Counted from the stretch's first letter, positions 33,752-42,845 are shown. The stretch: 64,000 bases of DNA from Chitinophaga alhagiae (GCF_003568665.1 NZ_QXMH01000001.1:1-64000), one strand, 5' to 3'. Translations and numbers: made by a program. The notes: generated from the letters alone by a model not told the origin.

Positions 33752-35941
33752 TTGAGCGCTGCCGTTTTTCTGATCACTCCGCCTTTTACCCAGCTAAATA
33801 CGCCGTACCCGGCCACTGCTTACCTGAAAGGTTTCCTGAACACCAGGAACATCTCCGCTTTCCAGTCAGACCTGGGCATTGAGGTGACCCTGGCCCTCTT
33901 CTGCAAGGAAGGGCTGCAGGCGCTTTTCAGCCGCATCAGCGGGCCGGTGTCTGATAATGCGGCCAGGATCATTGCGCTGAAAGACGATTACATCCATACC
34001 ATTGACGATGTGGTGCATTTCCTGCAAGGCCACAACCCCACCCTGGCGCACCGCATCTGCAAGCGTGACTTCCTGCCGGAAGCCGCCCGTTTTGCGCAGC
34101 TGGAAGACCTGGGCTGGGCCTTCGGCTCCATGGGCGTGCAAGACAAGGCCAAACACCTGGCCACCATGTACCTGGAAGACCTCTCCGACCTGGTGCAGGA
34201 ATGTGTGGACGAGCACTTCGGTTTCAGCCGCTACGCGGAAAAACTGGCCCGCTCCGCCAACAGCTTTGATGAGCTGTACACCGCCCTGCAGCAGGAGTAT
34301 ACGTTTGTAGACGAGCTGATGGTACGCCTGCTCAAGGCCCGCATGGCCGAAGTGCAGCCAAAGCTGGTGGCCATTTCCGTACCCTTCCCCGGCAACCTCT
34401 ACGCCTCCCTGCGCTGCGGGCAATGGATCAAACAACACTATCCCCAGGTGAAAGTGGCCATGGGCGGCGGGTTTGCCAATACGGAATTGCGCTCCCTCGC
34501 GGATGCGCGGGTATTCGAGTTCTATGATTTCATAACGCTGGACGACGGGGAAGCGCCCATAGAAAGCCTTGTTGAGCATATAGAAGGCCGCAAAACAACA
34601 GCAGAGCTGAAACGCACCTTCACGCTGGTGAACAACGAGGTGACCTATATCAACAACAAGGCCTGCACGGATTATAAACAGGGCGAAGTGGGCACCCCTG
34701 ACTACAGTGACTTTCTGCTGGACCGCTATATTTCCGCCATTGAAGTGGTGAACCCCATGCACCGCATGTGGAGCGACGGCCGCTGGAACAAGCTCACCAT
34801 GGCCCATGGCTGTTACTGGGGCAAGTGTACCTTCTGCGATATATCGCTTGACTATATCCGGCTGTATGAACCGGTGGCCGCGCAGCTGCTGTGCGACCGT
34901 ATGGAAACGCTGATGGCGCAAACCGGGCAAACCGGCTTCCACTTTGTAGACGAGGCCGCGCCGCCCGCGCTCATGCGCGCGCTGGCCCTGGAGATCATCC
35001 GCCGCAAGCTGACCGTAAGCTGGTGGACGAACATCCGCTTTGAAAAGAGCTTCACCCGAGACCTCTGCCTGCTGCTCCGGGCCTCCGGCTGCATTGCCGT
35101 GTCCGGCGGGCTGGAAGTAGCATCTGACCGGCTGCTGGAACTGATACAGAAAGGCATCACCGTAGCGCAGGTAGCACAGGTGAACCGCCACTTCACAGAC
35201 GCGGGAATTATGGTACACGCTTACCTGATGTACGGCTTCCCCACGCAAACCGCGCAGGAAACCATAGACTCGCTGGAAATGGTGCGGCAGCTATTCAAGG
35301 CGGGCATTCTCCAGTCTGCCTTCTGGCACCTTTTCACCATGACGGCCCACAGCCCGGTAGGCCTCCACCCCGCCCGGTTCCTGGTGAAAAAAGAAACAGA
35401 ACTGGTAGGCGCCTTCGCCAACAACGATCTGGTGCATATTGACGAAACCGGCGCAGACCATGAAGCCTTCAGCTTCGGACTGAAAAAATCGCTGTTCAAT
35501 TACATGCACGGCATTTGCCTGGATGACCCGCTGCAGAAATGGTTCGAGTTCAAAGTGCCTAAGACCAGGATACCGACAGACTATATCGTGCAAGCCCTCA
35601 CGGAAGACCAGCTCGCCGCCGCCAAACCCACCGCAAAAGTGGTATGGCTGGGCAAAACGCCGCAGGTAGACATCCTCACCAAAACAAAAAAAGGCAGCAG
35701 CTGGGAAATAGCCTCCCTCACTTTTCAGAACAGGCGGGAAAAATTCAGTATCAGCACCACCCCGGAGCAGGGCCAATGGCTGGCCGGCATGCTGGAAAAA
35801 CTGTCTGTACACCAGGCAAAGACCTGTACGCTGCAGGAAGTGAAAGCAGACTATGCGGCGGCGGGACTGGAAGATTTTGAATTGTTCTGGGATAACAAAC
35901 CGGTGAGCACGTTGTATAAAGCGGGGTTGCTGATGCTGTAG
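33752..35941 (+). CDS. B12-binding-domain radical SAM protein, 729 aa
   Basis: The start is TTG 33752 (MSAAVFLITPPFTQLNTPYPA), the usual opening of B12-binding radical SAM proteins. A Rossmann-like B12-binding region (VAISVPFPGNLYASLRCGQWIKQ ... VAMGGGFANTELRSL ... DGEAPIESLVEHIEG) is followed by the radical SAM core with HGCYWGKCTFCD. The cysteines at 354, 359 and 362 are spaced CX4CX2C, one residue longer than the classical CX3CX2C. FHFVDEAAPPALMRALALEI and AVSGGLEVASDRLLELIQKG continue the barrel. Such enzymes do radical methylations and rearrangements; the substrate is unknown and no peptide or biosynthetic cluster lies next to it. The C-terminal part (about 600-729) is unassigned. Confidence 0.85.
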   Translation: MSAAVFLITPPFTQLNTPYPATAYLKGFLNTRNISAFQSDLGIEVTLALFCKEGLQALFSRISGPVSDNAARIIALKDDYIHTIDDVVHFLQGHNPTLAHRICKRDFLPEAARFAQLEDLGWAFGSMGVQDKAKHLATMYLEDLSDLVQECVDEHFGFSRYAEKLARSANSFDELYTALQQEYTFVDELMVRLLKARMAEVQPKLVAISVPFPGNLYASLRCGQWIKQHYPQVKVAMGGGFANTELRSLADARVFEFYDFITLDDGEAPIESLVEHIEGRKTTAELKRTFTLVNNEVTYINNKACTDYKQGEVGTPDYSDFLLDRYISAIEVVNPMHRMWSDGRWNKLTMAHGCYWGKCTFCDISLDYIRLYEPVAAQLLCDRMETLMAQTGQTGFHFVDEAAPPALMRALALEIIRRKLTVSWWTNIRFEKSFTRDLCLLLRASGCIAVSGGLEVASDRLLELIQKGITVAQVAQVNRHFTDAGIMVHAYLMYGFPTQTAQETIDSLEMVRQLFKAGILQSAFWHLFTMTAHSPVGLHPARFLVKKETELVGAFANNDLVHIDETGADHEAFSFGLKKSLFNYMHGICLDDPLQKWFEFKVPKTRIPTDYIVQALTEDQLAAAKPTAKVVWLGKTPQVDILTKTKKGSSWEIASLTFQNRREKFSISTTPEQGQWLAGMLEKLSVHQAKTCTLQEVKADYAAAGLEDFELFWDNKPVSTLYKAGLLML

Positions 35942-36020
35942 CCCTGACGCTACCTGTACGGCCCGCAATAACCTTGCCAACGGCATGTCACGGCGCGGGC
36001 GCTGCCCGCCTTACAGCCGT

Positions 36021-37346
36021 CTACCGCTTCTTTCCCCGTGATTTGGGCTTGCCGTACTTCTGCATCATCTTCTCCTTGTGGCTCACCCGCACGTTCACTT
36101 TTTTATTCTTCTCCTTCTTCTCATGAAAGGCCGCGCCGGATTCACGTTTGGGCTGCTTCAGCACAATATTCGGCACCACGGTTTCAGGCATTTCGGCTTT
36201 GGTGAGCACGGCAGATATGGCAAGGTTTTCCGGCAGCGGGGTCACCGGTACGGTATACTGCATGAGCTGCTGTATACTTGCCAGCTGCGCGGTTTCCGCG
36301 GGCGTTACAAAGCTGATGGCGTTGCCCTTTTTGTCCAGCCGGCCCGTTCTGCCAATGCGGTGAATGTAACTTTCCGGTTGCTCCGGCATATCGAAGTTAA
36401 GCACGTGCGTTACTTCCGCAACGTCCAGCCCGCGGGCTATGATGTCTGTAGCTATCAGCAGGCGGAAGGTACCGTTCTGGAAATTGCGCACGCTGTTGAA
36501 ACGGTAATTCTGCTCCTTGTTGGAATGTATCAGCCCCACTTTGCCCGGCATGTCCGCTTCCAGCCTTTCATACAGCTCATCCGCCAGTTGTTTGGTGGAA
36601 ACAAATACCAGCACCCTGCTCATGTCTGCCTGCTCGCGGAACAGCAGCTCCAGCAGGTTTACTTTGGTATTGAAGTTGGGCACGTGGTAGAGAGACTGGC
36701 TGATGTTGGCCACCGGCGTGCCAACGGGGGCGGCCTCTATTACCGCCGGGCTGTTGAAGAACTCGTCTGCCAGCGCCTGCACTTCCGGCGTAATGGTGGC
36801 GGAAAACAGCAGGTTCTGCCGTTTGGGCGGCAGCAGGTCAAGGATGTTTTTCAGCTGCGCCCTGAAGCCCAGGTTCAGCATTTCGTCCACTTCATCTATC
36901 ACCAGCTTTTTGATGTTCTTCAGCTTCAGCGCACCGCTCAGCACAATGTCTACCAAACGGCCGGGCGTGGCCACCACCATGTCCAGCTTGCCGGCAGCCA
37001 CTTCCATCTGCGGGTTCATATTGGTGCCGCCGTAAAAGCCCGCTACCGCAAAGCTCATATAGGCCGTGAGCTTTTGCACGGCTTCCACCACCTGCACCAC
37101 CAGCTCCCGGGTAGGTACCATCACGAGTATCTGCGGGAACCTGTCTTTCGAGAACGCCCACTGCCGCAGGCAGGGCAACAGGTACGCAACCGTTTTACCG
37201 GTGCCCGTTTGCGCAATGGCGCACACGTCCCGGCCAGACATTACTACGGAAAATGCTTTCTGCTGAATGGTGGTAGGCGTGGTGAACTGCAGGTCATGCA
37301 GTGCGTTCAGTAAAGGTTTGTTCAGGTTCAGATCGTCAAAGGTCAT
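36021..37346 (-). CDS. DEAD/DEAH-box RNA helicase, RhlE/CshA-like, 441 aa
   Basis: ATG 37346 gives the usual opening MTFDDLNLNKPLLNALHDLQF. Motifs: Q motif PTTIQQKAF, AQTGTGKT, PTRELVVQ, ATPGRLVD, DEVDEM (DEVD in place of DEAD), SATITPE, VFVSTKQLADELYERL, ATDIIARGLDVAEVTHVLNFDMPEQPESYIHRIGRTGR. The C-terminal tail is basic (EKKEKNKKVNVRVSHKEKMM and KPKSRGKKR), typical of RhlE-like helicases acting in ribosome assembly and RNA decay, often cold-induced. It is the second DEAD-box gene in the window and differs from the first in its tail. Confidence 0.93.
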   Translation of the reverse strand: MTFDDLNLNKPLLNALHDLQFTTPTTIQQKAFSVVMSGRDVCAIAQTGTGKTVAYLLPCLRQWAFSKDRFPQILVMVPTRELVVQVVEAVQKLTAYMSFAVAGFYGGTNMNPQMEVAAGKLDMVVATPGRLVDIVLSGALKLKNIKKLVIDEVDEMLNLGFRAQLKNILDLLPPKRQNLLFSATITPEVQALADEFFNSPAVIEAAPVGTPVANISQSLYHVPNFNTKVNLLELLFREQADMSRVLVFVSTKQLADELYERLEADMPGKVGLIHSNKEQNYRFNSVRNFQNGTFRLLIATDIIARGLDVAEVTHVLNFDMPEQPESYIHRIGRTGRLDKKGNAISFVTPAETAQLASIQQLMQYTVPVTPLPENLAISAVLTKAEMPETVVPNIVLKQPKRESGAAFHEKKEKNKKVNVRVSHKEKMMQKYGKPKSRGKKR

Positions 37347-37456
37347 ATACTGGCGAAAAATGAGCCACAAACATACGGCTATTCTTGCAAACAGCACATA
37401 AAACCCCGTCCCGGGAGGGTTTCCCGGGAAACGGCATGGGGGGCGGCGGACGATGG

Positions 37457-37669
37457 TTATTTGTTGCTGGGGTCTACCCTGAAGGCTACCTTGCAGATAG
37501 CGCCGTAGGTAGAGATCTTGCCGTCCTTCACATGCACCTTGAAGTCTTTCACGTACACGGAATCAATGTTGTGAACAGTTTGAGACACTTCCGCCACCGC
37601 ATTGCGCACGGCATCTTCAAAACCTTTGTCTGAAGAGGCGATCACCTCTATTACTTTTACAATTGCCAT
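37457..37669 (-). CDS. Dodecin family flavin-binding protein, 70 aa
   Basis: The full dodecin pattern is present: VKVIEVIASSDKGFEDAVRNAVAEVSQTVHNIDSVYVKDFKVHVKDGKISTYGA is close to the family consensus, and the length (70 aa) is standard. Dodecins form hollow 12-mers that store or buffer flavins (or CoA). The usual flavin-stacking tryptophan near the middle is not seen (VKDFKVHV), so flavin binding may differ. It lies just downstream, in transcription direction, of a 38-bp tandem array. Confidence 0.9.
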   Translation of the reverse strand: MAIVKVIEVIASSDKGFEDAVRNAVAEVSQTVHNIDSVYVKDFKVHVKDGKISTYGAICKVAFRVDPSNK

Positions 37670-37732
37670 AACCGGTAGTTTTTCTAGTTACAACAACCCC
37701 CGCCCCGTTTTGTTATGGCTGCGGCAAAAAAA

Positions 37733-37920
37733 GAGGCCGGTACTGTCATTGCAGGATGGCGGTAAAAAAAGAGGCCGGTACTGTTACTGTAGGATGGCGG
37801 CAAAAAAAGAGGCCGGTACTGTCATTGCAGGACGGCGGTAAAAAAAAGGCCGGTCCTGCTACTGCAGGATGGCGGCAAAAAAAGAGGCCGGGCCTGTCAC
37901 TGCGGGATGCCCTAAAAAAA
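37733..37920. repeat. Tandem repeat, 38-bp unit x5
   Basis: Units start at 37733, 37771, 37809, 37846 and 37884, each carrying an A7 tract, GAGGCCGGTACTG-like sequence and TGCAGGATGGCGG. One unit is 37 bp. The last merges into the A tract of the yceI terminator. It fills the gap between the yceI 3' end and dodecin. Confidence 0.9.
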
Positions 37921-37944
37921 GATGCACCGGCGGGCCGGTGCATC
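37921..37944 (-). terminator. Terminator of the YceI gene
   Basis: GATGCACCGG / CCGGTGCATC is a perfect 10-bp stem with a 4-nt loop; on the minus strand it is followed by T7. Confidence 0.85.
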
Positions 37945-37967
37945 TGTACAGGTGGCAAACGCCAAAA

Positions 37968-38609
37968 TTATTTGGCATTGGCCACCAGTACCACGTCTAT
38001 GGTAAAGTCGTCATATATCGCTTTGTCTCCCAGGTTCTCAAAAAAGTTGGAAGAGCGGTACTTGATATCGAATTTGGTGCGGTCTACCTTGATAGAGGCT
38101 TTGGCCGTGGCCTTGCCGCCGGCTACCGTTACCTCGGCGGGGAAGCTGATGCTGTTGGTGATGCCTTTGATGGTGAGCTTGCCGGTAACGTCATAATTGG
38201 CGCCGCCTTTGCCGGCTGCGCTGGTGATCACGAACTGGGCGGTGGGGTGTTTTTCCACGGAAAAGAAATCATCGCTTTTCAGGTGGCCGGTAAGGCGGGC
38301 GTTAGACGCTTCGTTGGTAATGTCCGTTACCGTGAGGGACCGGGTGTCTATGGTGAAAGAACCGCCCTTCAGCACGTTATTGTCCAGCTCCAGCTGGCCA
38401 GCGGAAATGCCGATGTGCCCGTTGTGGGAGCCCGTTACTTTTTTGGCCAGCCAGCTCAGCTTGCTCTGCTGGCTGTCTACCTGGTATATCACGGCGGCGC
38501 GGGCAGTGGCATGCGTGGTGGCCTTCACCGGTTTTTCGGTGGCGGGAACGGTAAAAGACAGCAATACCGTGGCGCCGCCCATAAAAAATAAGGTTGCTAA
38601 TCGTTGCAT
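37968..38609 (-). CDS. YceI-family periplasmic protein, 213 aa
   Basis: A signal peptide (MQRLATLFFMGGATVLLSF) and a YceI lipocalin-like barrel: YQVDSQQSKLSWLAKKVTGSHNGHIGISAGQL, FTIDTRSLTVTD, LTGHLKSDDFFSVEKHPTAQFVITS, VTGKLTIKGITNSISFP, DRTKFDIKYRSSNFFENLGDKAIYDDFTI. YceI proteins bind long isoprenoid or lipid-like molecules in the periplasm. ATG 38609 was chosen for the signal peptide; the frame is open further upstream. No neighbour points to a pathway. Confidence 0.93.
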   Translation of the reverse strand: MQRLATLFFMGGATVLLSFTVPATEKPVKATTHATARAAVIYQVDSQQSKLSWLAKKVTGSHNGHIGISAGQLELDNNVLKGGSFTIDTRSLTVTDITNEASNARLTGHLKSDDFFSVEKHPTAQFVITSAAGKGGANYDVTGKLTIKGITNSISFPAEVTVAGGKATAKASIKVDRTKFDIKYRSSNFFENLGDKAIYDDFTIDVVLVANAK

Positions 38610-38814
38610 GTTGACTGGTTTAAATTTAATTGTATGATCTGTTAGTTGGAAAGGCATTGAATGGCTTATACGTAATGATAAGATTTTCCGGCAATTTAAG
38701 CAATCCCCTTTCCCCTGTACAGACAAAACGGGAAAATAATTTTCACATTTGCTTCACAAACATTTCACATATGTTTTGCACTTCGACGTATAGTTTTAGC
38801 CTCAAATTATACCC

Positions 38815-40239
38815 ATGCTTAGATCCGCCATTCTATTACCTGCCTTGTGCGCCACCACCCTGCATGCAGCGGCCCAGCAGCTGCCCGCGGACACGGTGAA
38901 GGGCCTCATCCGCGACCTTTCGCGGGAGCTGGCCCTGAAGCACCCGGGCTTTTACCGGTACCACACGCCGGCCTATTTTGCCCGCTACACAGACTCCCTG
39001 ACCGCCACGGTTACGGGCCCGCTCTCGGAACTGGAAACCTTCCGCAAGCTGAAGCCCTTCATTGCGCAGATCGGCTGCCTGCATACGGAGCTGCAGCTGT
39101 CTGACGCCACGCGGGCGGCCATGGCCCAACGGCCCGTGCTCTTTCCCATGCAGCTTTATTTCAAGGGGCGGAAGGCCTACGTGCTCCGCAACCTGTCCGG
39201 CAACAAAGCCATTGTACCGGGCAGCGAGGTGCTCAGCATCAACGGGCGCAGCATTCCGCAAATACTGGACGTGCTGCTGCCCTCCATTGCGGCAGACGGG
39301 TTCAACCAGACCCTCAAGTACCGCTCGCTGTTCTACTTCTTCCCCCTGCAATATTGCCGCATGGTGGAGGTAACGGAACAGTATACGGTTCAAATATCGC
39401 ACCAGGGAAAGGCCAGCACGCACAAAATTAAAGGCGCGCTCACCAAAGACATTGCCACACCGGGTTTTATGATGCCCCCTGATTTCAGTAAACCCCTGGA
39501 ACTATCCATCCATCAAGCCACAGCCGTCCTTTCTATCCATACGTTTGCAGACTCCGACCTCAAAGAATACGACCAGGATTTCAAGCTATTCATGGTGAGC
39601 GCATTTGCGGACCTCAAAGACAAAGGGGTGCAGCACCTCATCATTGACCTCCGCAACAACACCGGCGGGTCTGATGGCAATGCCGTTTTCCTGGCCGGTT
39701 ACTTTTTTGACAAACCTTACCGTTACTGGAACAGGATAGAAGTAACGGAAACCATTGCCCGCCAGATCACCGGCGAGGCGGAGCAGTACTACAACAAACC
39801 CGTGCAGGAAGGCAACCGCTGGTTATGGCAAAAGGCCAAAGTGGTGAACGATTTTGATTATTACGAAGAGCAGCAGCCCGCCCTCTCTCCCTTCAGGGGA
39901 AAAGTGTATGTGCTGACCAACGGTTTCACCATGTCTTCTTCCGCAGACCTGGCCGCTGTGCTGAAATACAATAAAAAAGCCGTGTTCATAGGCGAAGAGA
40001 CCGGCGGCGGCTTCCAGGGCAATAACAGCGGCATGATGCCGGAAAGTGAAATGAGGCCTTCGGGGCTGGTGGTCACCATCCCCCTGCAAAAATATTATAC
40101 CGCGGTAGACAGTACGCTGTATGCGGGCAAAGGCACCGTCCCTGATTACCCTGTTACTTACTCGCCGCAAGAGCTGATCAACGGCAAAGACAAAGAGATG
40201 GCCGTTGCGGAAAACCTTATCCGGAAACCATCGAAGTAG
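38815..40239 (+). CDS. S41-family peptidase (C-terminal processing peptidase-like), exported
   Basis: The 474-aa protein has a signal peptide (to about residue 20), an N-terminal helical part with a PDZ-like segment (SEVLSINGRSIPQILDVLL) and the S41 catalytic core: HLIIDLRNNTGGSDGNAVFLAGYFF, KVYVLTNGFTMSSSADLAAVLKYN with the Ser cluster 374-376, and FIGEETGGGFQGNNSG. The catalytic Lys of the classical Ser-Lys dyad cannot be assigned by eye. Bacteroidota encode many such exported S41 proteins with unknown substrates. It is followed by a terminator. Confidence 0.9.
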   Translation: MLRSAILLPALCATTLHAAAQQLPADTVKGLIRDLSRELALKHPGFYRYHTPAYFARYTDSLTATVTGPLSELETFRKLKPFIAQIGCLHTELQLSDATRAAMAQRPVLFPMQLYFKGRKAYVLRNLSGNKAIVPGSEVLSINGRSIPQILDVLLPSIAADGFNQTLKYRSLFYFFPLQYCRMVEVTEQYTVQISHQGKASTHKIKGALTKDIATPGFMMPPDFSKPLELSIHQATAVLSIHTFADSDLKEYDQDFKLFMVSAFADLKDKGVQHLIIDLRNNTGGSDGNAVFLAGYFFDKPYRYWNRIEVTETIARQITGEAEQYYNKPVQEGNRWLWQKAKVVNDFDYYEEQQPALSPFRGKVYVLTNGFTMSSSADLAAVLKYNKKAVFIGEETGGGFQGNNSGMMPESEMRPSGLVVTIPLQKYYTAVDSTLYAGKGTVPDYPVTYSPQELINGKDKEMAVAENLIRKPSK

Positions 40240-40249
40240 CTTATGCCGT

Positions 40250-40283
40250 GGCGGCCGGGGGCAAGACCGGCCGCCTTTTTTTT
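40250..40283 (+). terminator. Rho-independent terminator after the S41 gene
   Basis: GCGGCCGG / CCGGCCGC stem followed by T8, 11 nt after the stop. Confidence 0.85.
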
Positions 40284-40347
40284 GTGCTCCCTGCTATTAA
40301 CGTGCAACAGCGCAATACGTGCCCCTGAAAACGGTGAATATGTGTAC

Positions 40348-41199
40348 CTACCGGTTGATGTCCGCCAGCATCACCTTTCTCCGTTCATGGATGATGATGT
40401 GGGTGGTGTGCGTAAACACCTTGTCCCCGTTGCCGTATTCCAGGAACATTTCCAGCGGCATCACCACCGGCGGGTAAGACCCGGCAATGCGCATCTTTTC
40501 TATCTGGTCCTTGAAATGTTCCGGCATCAGGCTGTAGCCGGGAAATACGGCGTGCGGGTCCATCGGTATCCATACAAAGGCCGTTACTTTGGCGTGGTTG
40601 GTATTGACCACCCGGGGATCGTGCCGCAGGTTGTGCGCCACATATTCCTCGCAAGCCACGCCGGCAATCACTTTTTTGGAACCCGTTCTGGTGAGCTGGC
40701 TGAGGTACCCTATTTCTCCGGGGTATACCGGCTCCATGCCCTTCAGTTCCAGCGTTGCCTTTTCCCCGCTGGAAATGCCGGCCACGCCAGACAGCATGAG
40801 CTGCGATTCTTTCCCGAAGTCCCCGTAAAAATGATACCGCGCCGCCGTGCTCCGGCTGGTGAGCTGAATACAAAAGGCGGCGGCGGTGCTGCTGTAGTAG
40901 ATCACAATATCTTCCCCGCCGTCTATCACCCGCTGGCTGCCCTGGAAGGCCTCGCTTTCCTGGTATACGGCCACGTCATATTCGTAAGAGGAATCTATCT
41001 GTACTTTTTCATCGCCGCCAATGAGCAGGGTGGCGTCTGGCTGCGGCGCCCTGGGGCGTAACTGGGGAAAGGCGTCTTCTACGGTCTCTTCCGTGTCTGC
41101 CGGCGGTTTTTGTTTACCTGTCAGTTTCTTCAGCAACTGGGCCTGCAATGCAGGGATGCAAAGGCATAACAACCCTGCCAGGAGAATGGTTTTTTTCAT
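40348..41199 (-). CDS. Secreted protein of DUF4412-like type, 283 aa
   Basis: A signal peptide (MKKTILLAGLLCLCIPALQAQ) is followed by a beta-rich domain: YEYDVAVYQ ... DIVIYYSSTAAAFCIQL, SKKVIAGVACEEYVAHN, KVTAFVWIPMD, and an end rich in hydrophobic strands. The pattern 'I-x-G-x-x-C-x-x-Y' before a short secretion-type strand resembles DUF4412/GLPGLI-type exported proteins of Bacteroidota. ATG 41199 was chosen for the signal peptide. Function unknown. Confidence 0.75.
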   Translation of the reverse strand: MKKTILLAGLLCLCIPALQAQLLKKLTGKQKPPADTEETVEDAFPQLRPRAPQPDATLLIGGDEKVQIDSSYEYDVAVYQESEAFQGSQRVIDGGEDIVIYYSSTAAAFCIQLTSRSTAARYHFYGDFGKESQLMLSGVAGISSGEKATLELKGMEPVYPGEIGYLSQLTRTGSKKVIAGVACEEYVAHNLRHDPRVVNTNHAKVTAFVWIPMDPHAVFPGYSLMPEHFKDQIEKMRIAGSYPPVVMPLEMFLEYGNGDKVFTHTTHIIIHERRKVMLADINR

Positions 41200-41247
41200 A
41201 GGATCAGGCAATTCTGCGGGAAAGGTAAACATATTAAAGAAAATTAC

Positions 41248-42225
41248 CTAACTCACCATCAGGCTGCAGCCCCGCAGCGCGGAATTATCCAGCCGCCCCA
41301 GCACTTCAAAGCTGCCGTCTTCCTGCAGGCGGCCAATATCTTCCGTGGCAATGAACGCGCAGGAGTGTATGTTGGCCAGGTCTATCACGTTGATGACCCC
41401 GGCGGCATTGGCGGCAGACAATTGGAAGGGGTCGTTCTCGTCCCGCACCAGCACCTGCATCCAGGGCGGGCAGCGGAACAGGCCTTTACCGGTGGAATAG
41501 GCCTGGGAAAGCAGCTCCGTCATCCCGTATTCCGCATGAACGGCGGGCACGCCCAGGCGCTGCCGCAGCCAGGCATGCAGCGCTTCCCGCGTCCACTCTT
41601 CCCGGCGGCCCTTCATGCCCCCCGTTTCCATCACAATGGTGTGCTGCAACCGCATGGGGTACTGCTCCGCAAAATCCAGCAGGGCAAAGGTAACGCCAAT
41701 GAGCAGCACCGGCTGGCGGCGGGCCTCCAGGGCCTCCAGGGTTTGGGCCAGCTTGCCGTGCTCGTAGAGGTAAAAACCGCTTTCCGGGCGGCCGCTGCGT
41801 TTGATCATTTCCTGCACCATGTACACCAGCGAAGAATGCCGCCTTTCCAGGTAGGAAGGCAGCAGGCCCAGCACCACATAGTTTTCTACCGGCCCGTAAA
41901 AAAGCCGGAAGGCCTCCATGAAACTTCGTGTATAGATGTCCGTGTCTTTCACCAGGTGCTGGCTGTTGACCGCACCGGTGGTGCCGCTGCTTTCAAATAC
42001 CGCGGCCGGCTCAAAGCTGCCGGTGGTAACCCGGTGCGTTTTGAAAAACTGGATGGGCAGAAAAGGCACCTGCAAAACAGACCGTACCTGCGCCGGCTGT
42101 ACGCCCAGCGCGTTCACATAGGCCCGGTACAGCTCGTTGCCCGCGTACTGGGCATGAAAAAGCTCCAGCGCCAGGGCCTCCGGGCGCCGGACGGTAAAGA
42201 TCCGGTCTGCAGACAATTGGTTCAT
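41248..42225 (-). CDS. LuxE-like acyl-protein synthetase family protein, 325 aa
   Basis: The ATP/AMP-binding motif ESSGTTG lies near residue 90, followed by YLERRHSSLVYMVQEMI, TIVMETGGMKGRREEWTRE, VHAEYGMTELLSQAYS and DLANIHSCAFIATEDIGRL. This is the order seen in LuxE and adenylate-forming acyl-protein synthetases, which activate fatty acids as AMP esters. No luxC, luxD or acyl-carrier gene is adjacent. In Bacteroidota such genes appear near lipid or surface-sugar pathways; the role here is open. A TAAATTTG box 6 nt before ATG 42225 supports that start over TTG 42234. Confidence 0.88.
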   Translation of the reverse strand: MNQLSADRIFTVRRPEALALELFHAQYAGNELYRAYVNALGVQPAQVRSVLQVPFLPIQFFKTHRVTTGSFEPAAVFESSGTTGAVNSQHLVKDTDIYTRSFMEAFRLFYGPVENYVVLGLLPSYLERRHSSLVYMVQEMIKRSGRPESGFYLYEHGKLAQTLEALEARRQPVLLIGVTFALLDFAEQYPMRLQHTIVMETGGMKGRREEWTREALHAWLRQRLGVPAVHAEYGMTELLSQAYSTGKGLFRCPPWMQVLVRDENDPFQLSAANAAGVINVIDLANIHSCAFIATEDIGRLQEDGSFEVLGRLDNSALRGCSLMVS

Positions 42226-42231
42226 CGGGTG

Positions 42232-42239
42232 CAAATTTA
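42232..42239 (-). promoter_or_regulatory. -7 box TAAATTTG before the LuxE-like gene
   Basis: A perfect box on the minus strand, 6 nt before ATG 42225; another short-leader arrangement. Confidence 0.5.
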
Positions 42240-42313
42240 CGACCTTGCATGTAACAAACCGGGGAGGGGCGGCGTTAATAATACAGTTACTTTGCCTTTT
42301 GCTTAAATTAATG

Positions 42314-42321
42314 TACGTTTG
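42314..42321 (+). promoter_or_regulatory. -7 box TACGTTTG before the small lipoprotein gene
   Basis: A perfect box 4 nt before ATG 42326; suggests a leaderless transcript and fixes the start. Confidence 0.5.
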
Positions 42322-42325
42322 TTAT

Positions 42326-42787
42326 ATGAAGAAAATATTTGTTTTATCCACTATATTGATCACCTTCCTGGGTTGCAAGAAAGATCCGGCGCTTGAGGGG
42401 AACAAACCCAAGCTCACCTTCAAGTCCGTTTCTACAGAAGACGTGCCGGCAGACTTGAAGATGCTCACCTTCACCTTTCAGCTGCAGGACGCGGACGGGG
42501 ATACCGAAAGCGCCATGTTCGTGAACGATATCAGGTTTGAGGATGAAACAAAATTTGACGAAGTATTCATGCCCGCGCTGGAAAGCCACAAGGGCACCAA
42601 AATAGACGCAGAGGTGGTGTTGTACGTAAGCGACCTGGGAGACGATGTGCGCATGCGCCTGAGAGACGGCCGCGACCCTGACCTGGTACCCAACCCTGAC
42701 ACCCTGCAATACCGCGTGTTCATAGTAGACAACGCCGGCAACAGCAGCGATACGCTGACCCTTCCCAAAGTAGCCATACACCGCTAA
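42326..42787 (+). CDS. Predicted lipoprotein, 153 aa
   Basis: The lipoprotein signal [17 protein letters not shown] places the lipid at Cys17 (FLGCKKDP). The mature part is acidic and beta-rich ([44 protein letters not shown]), like one Ig-like or cadherin-like surface domain. I recognise no specific family. It lies 58 nt upstream of the acyl-CoA carboxylase beta-chain gene, which has its own promoter-like box, so co-transcription is uncertain. Confidence 0.75.
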   Translation: MKKIFVLSTILITFLGCKKDPALEGNKPKLTFKSVSTEDVPADLKMLTFTFQLQDADGDTESAMFVNDIRFEDETKFDEVFMPALESHKGTKIDAEVVLYVSDLGDDVRMRLRDGRDPDLVPNPDTLQYRVFIVDNAGNSSDTLTLPKVAIHR

Positions 42788-42832
42788 CAGCGCATTTCTT
42801 CATGTATTGCAACGGATTAGCCCCGCTTTCCG

Positions 42833-42840
42833 TATTTTTA
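42833..42840 (+). promoter_or_regulatory. -7-like box TATTTTTA before the carboxylase gene
   Basis: TAnnTTTA, one base off the TAnnTTTG consensus, 5 nt before ATG 42846. Confidence 0.35.
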
Positions 42841-42845
42841 CACGT

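Noticed and set aside
37746..37958. Small frame FFRASRSDRPGLFFCRHP... over the 38-bp array
   Set aside because: Arises from the repeat itself; no promoter, and the unit is not a multiple of three.
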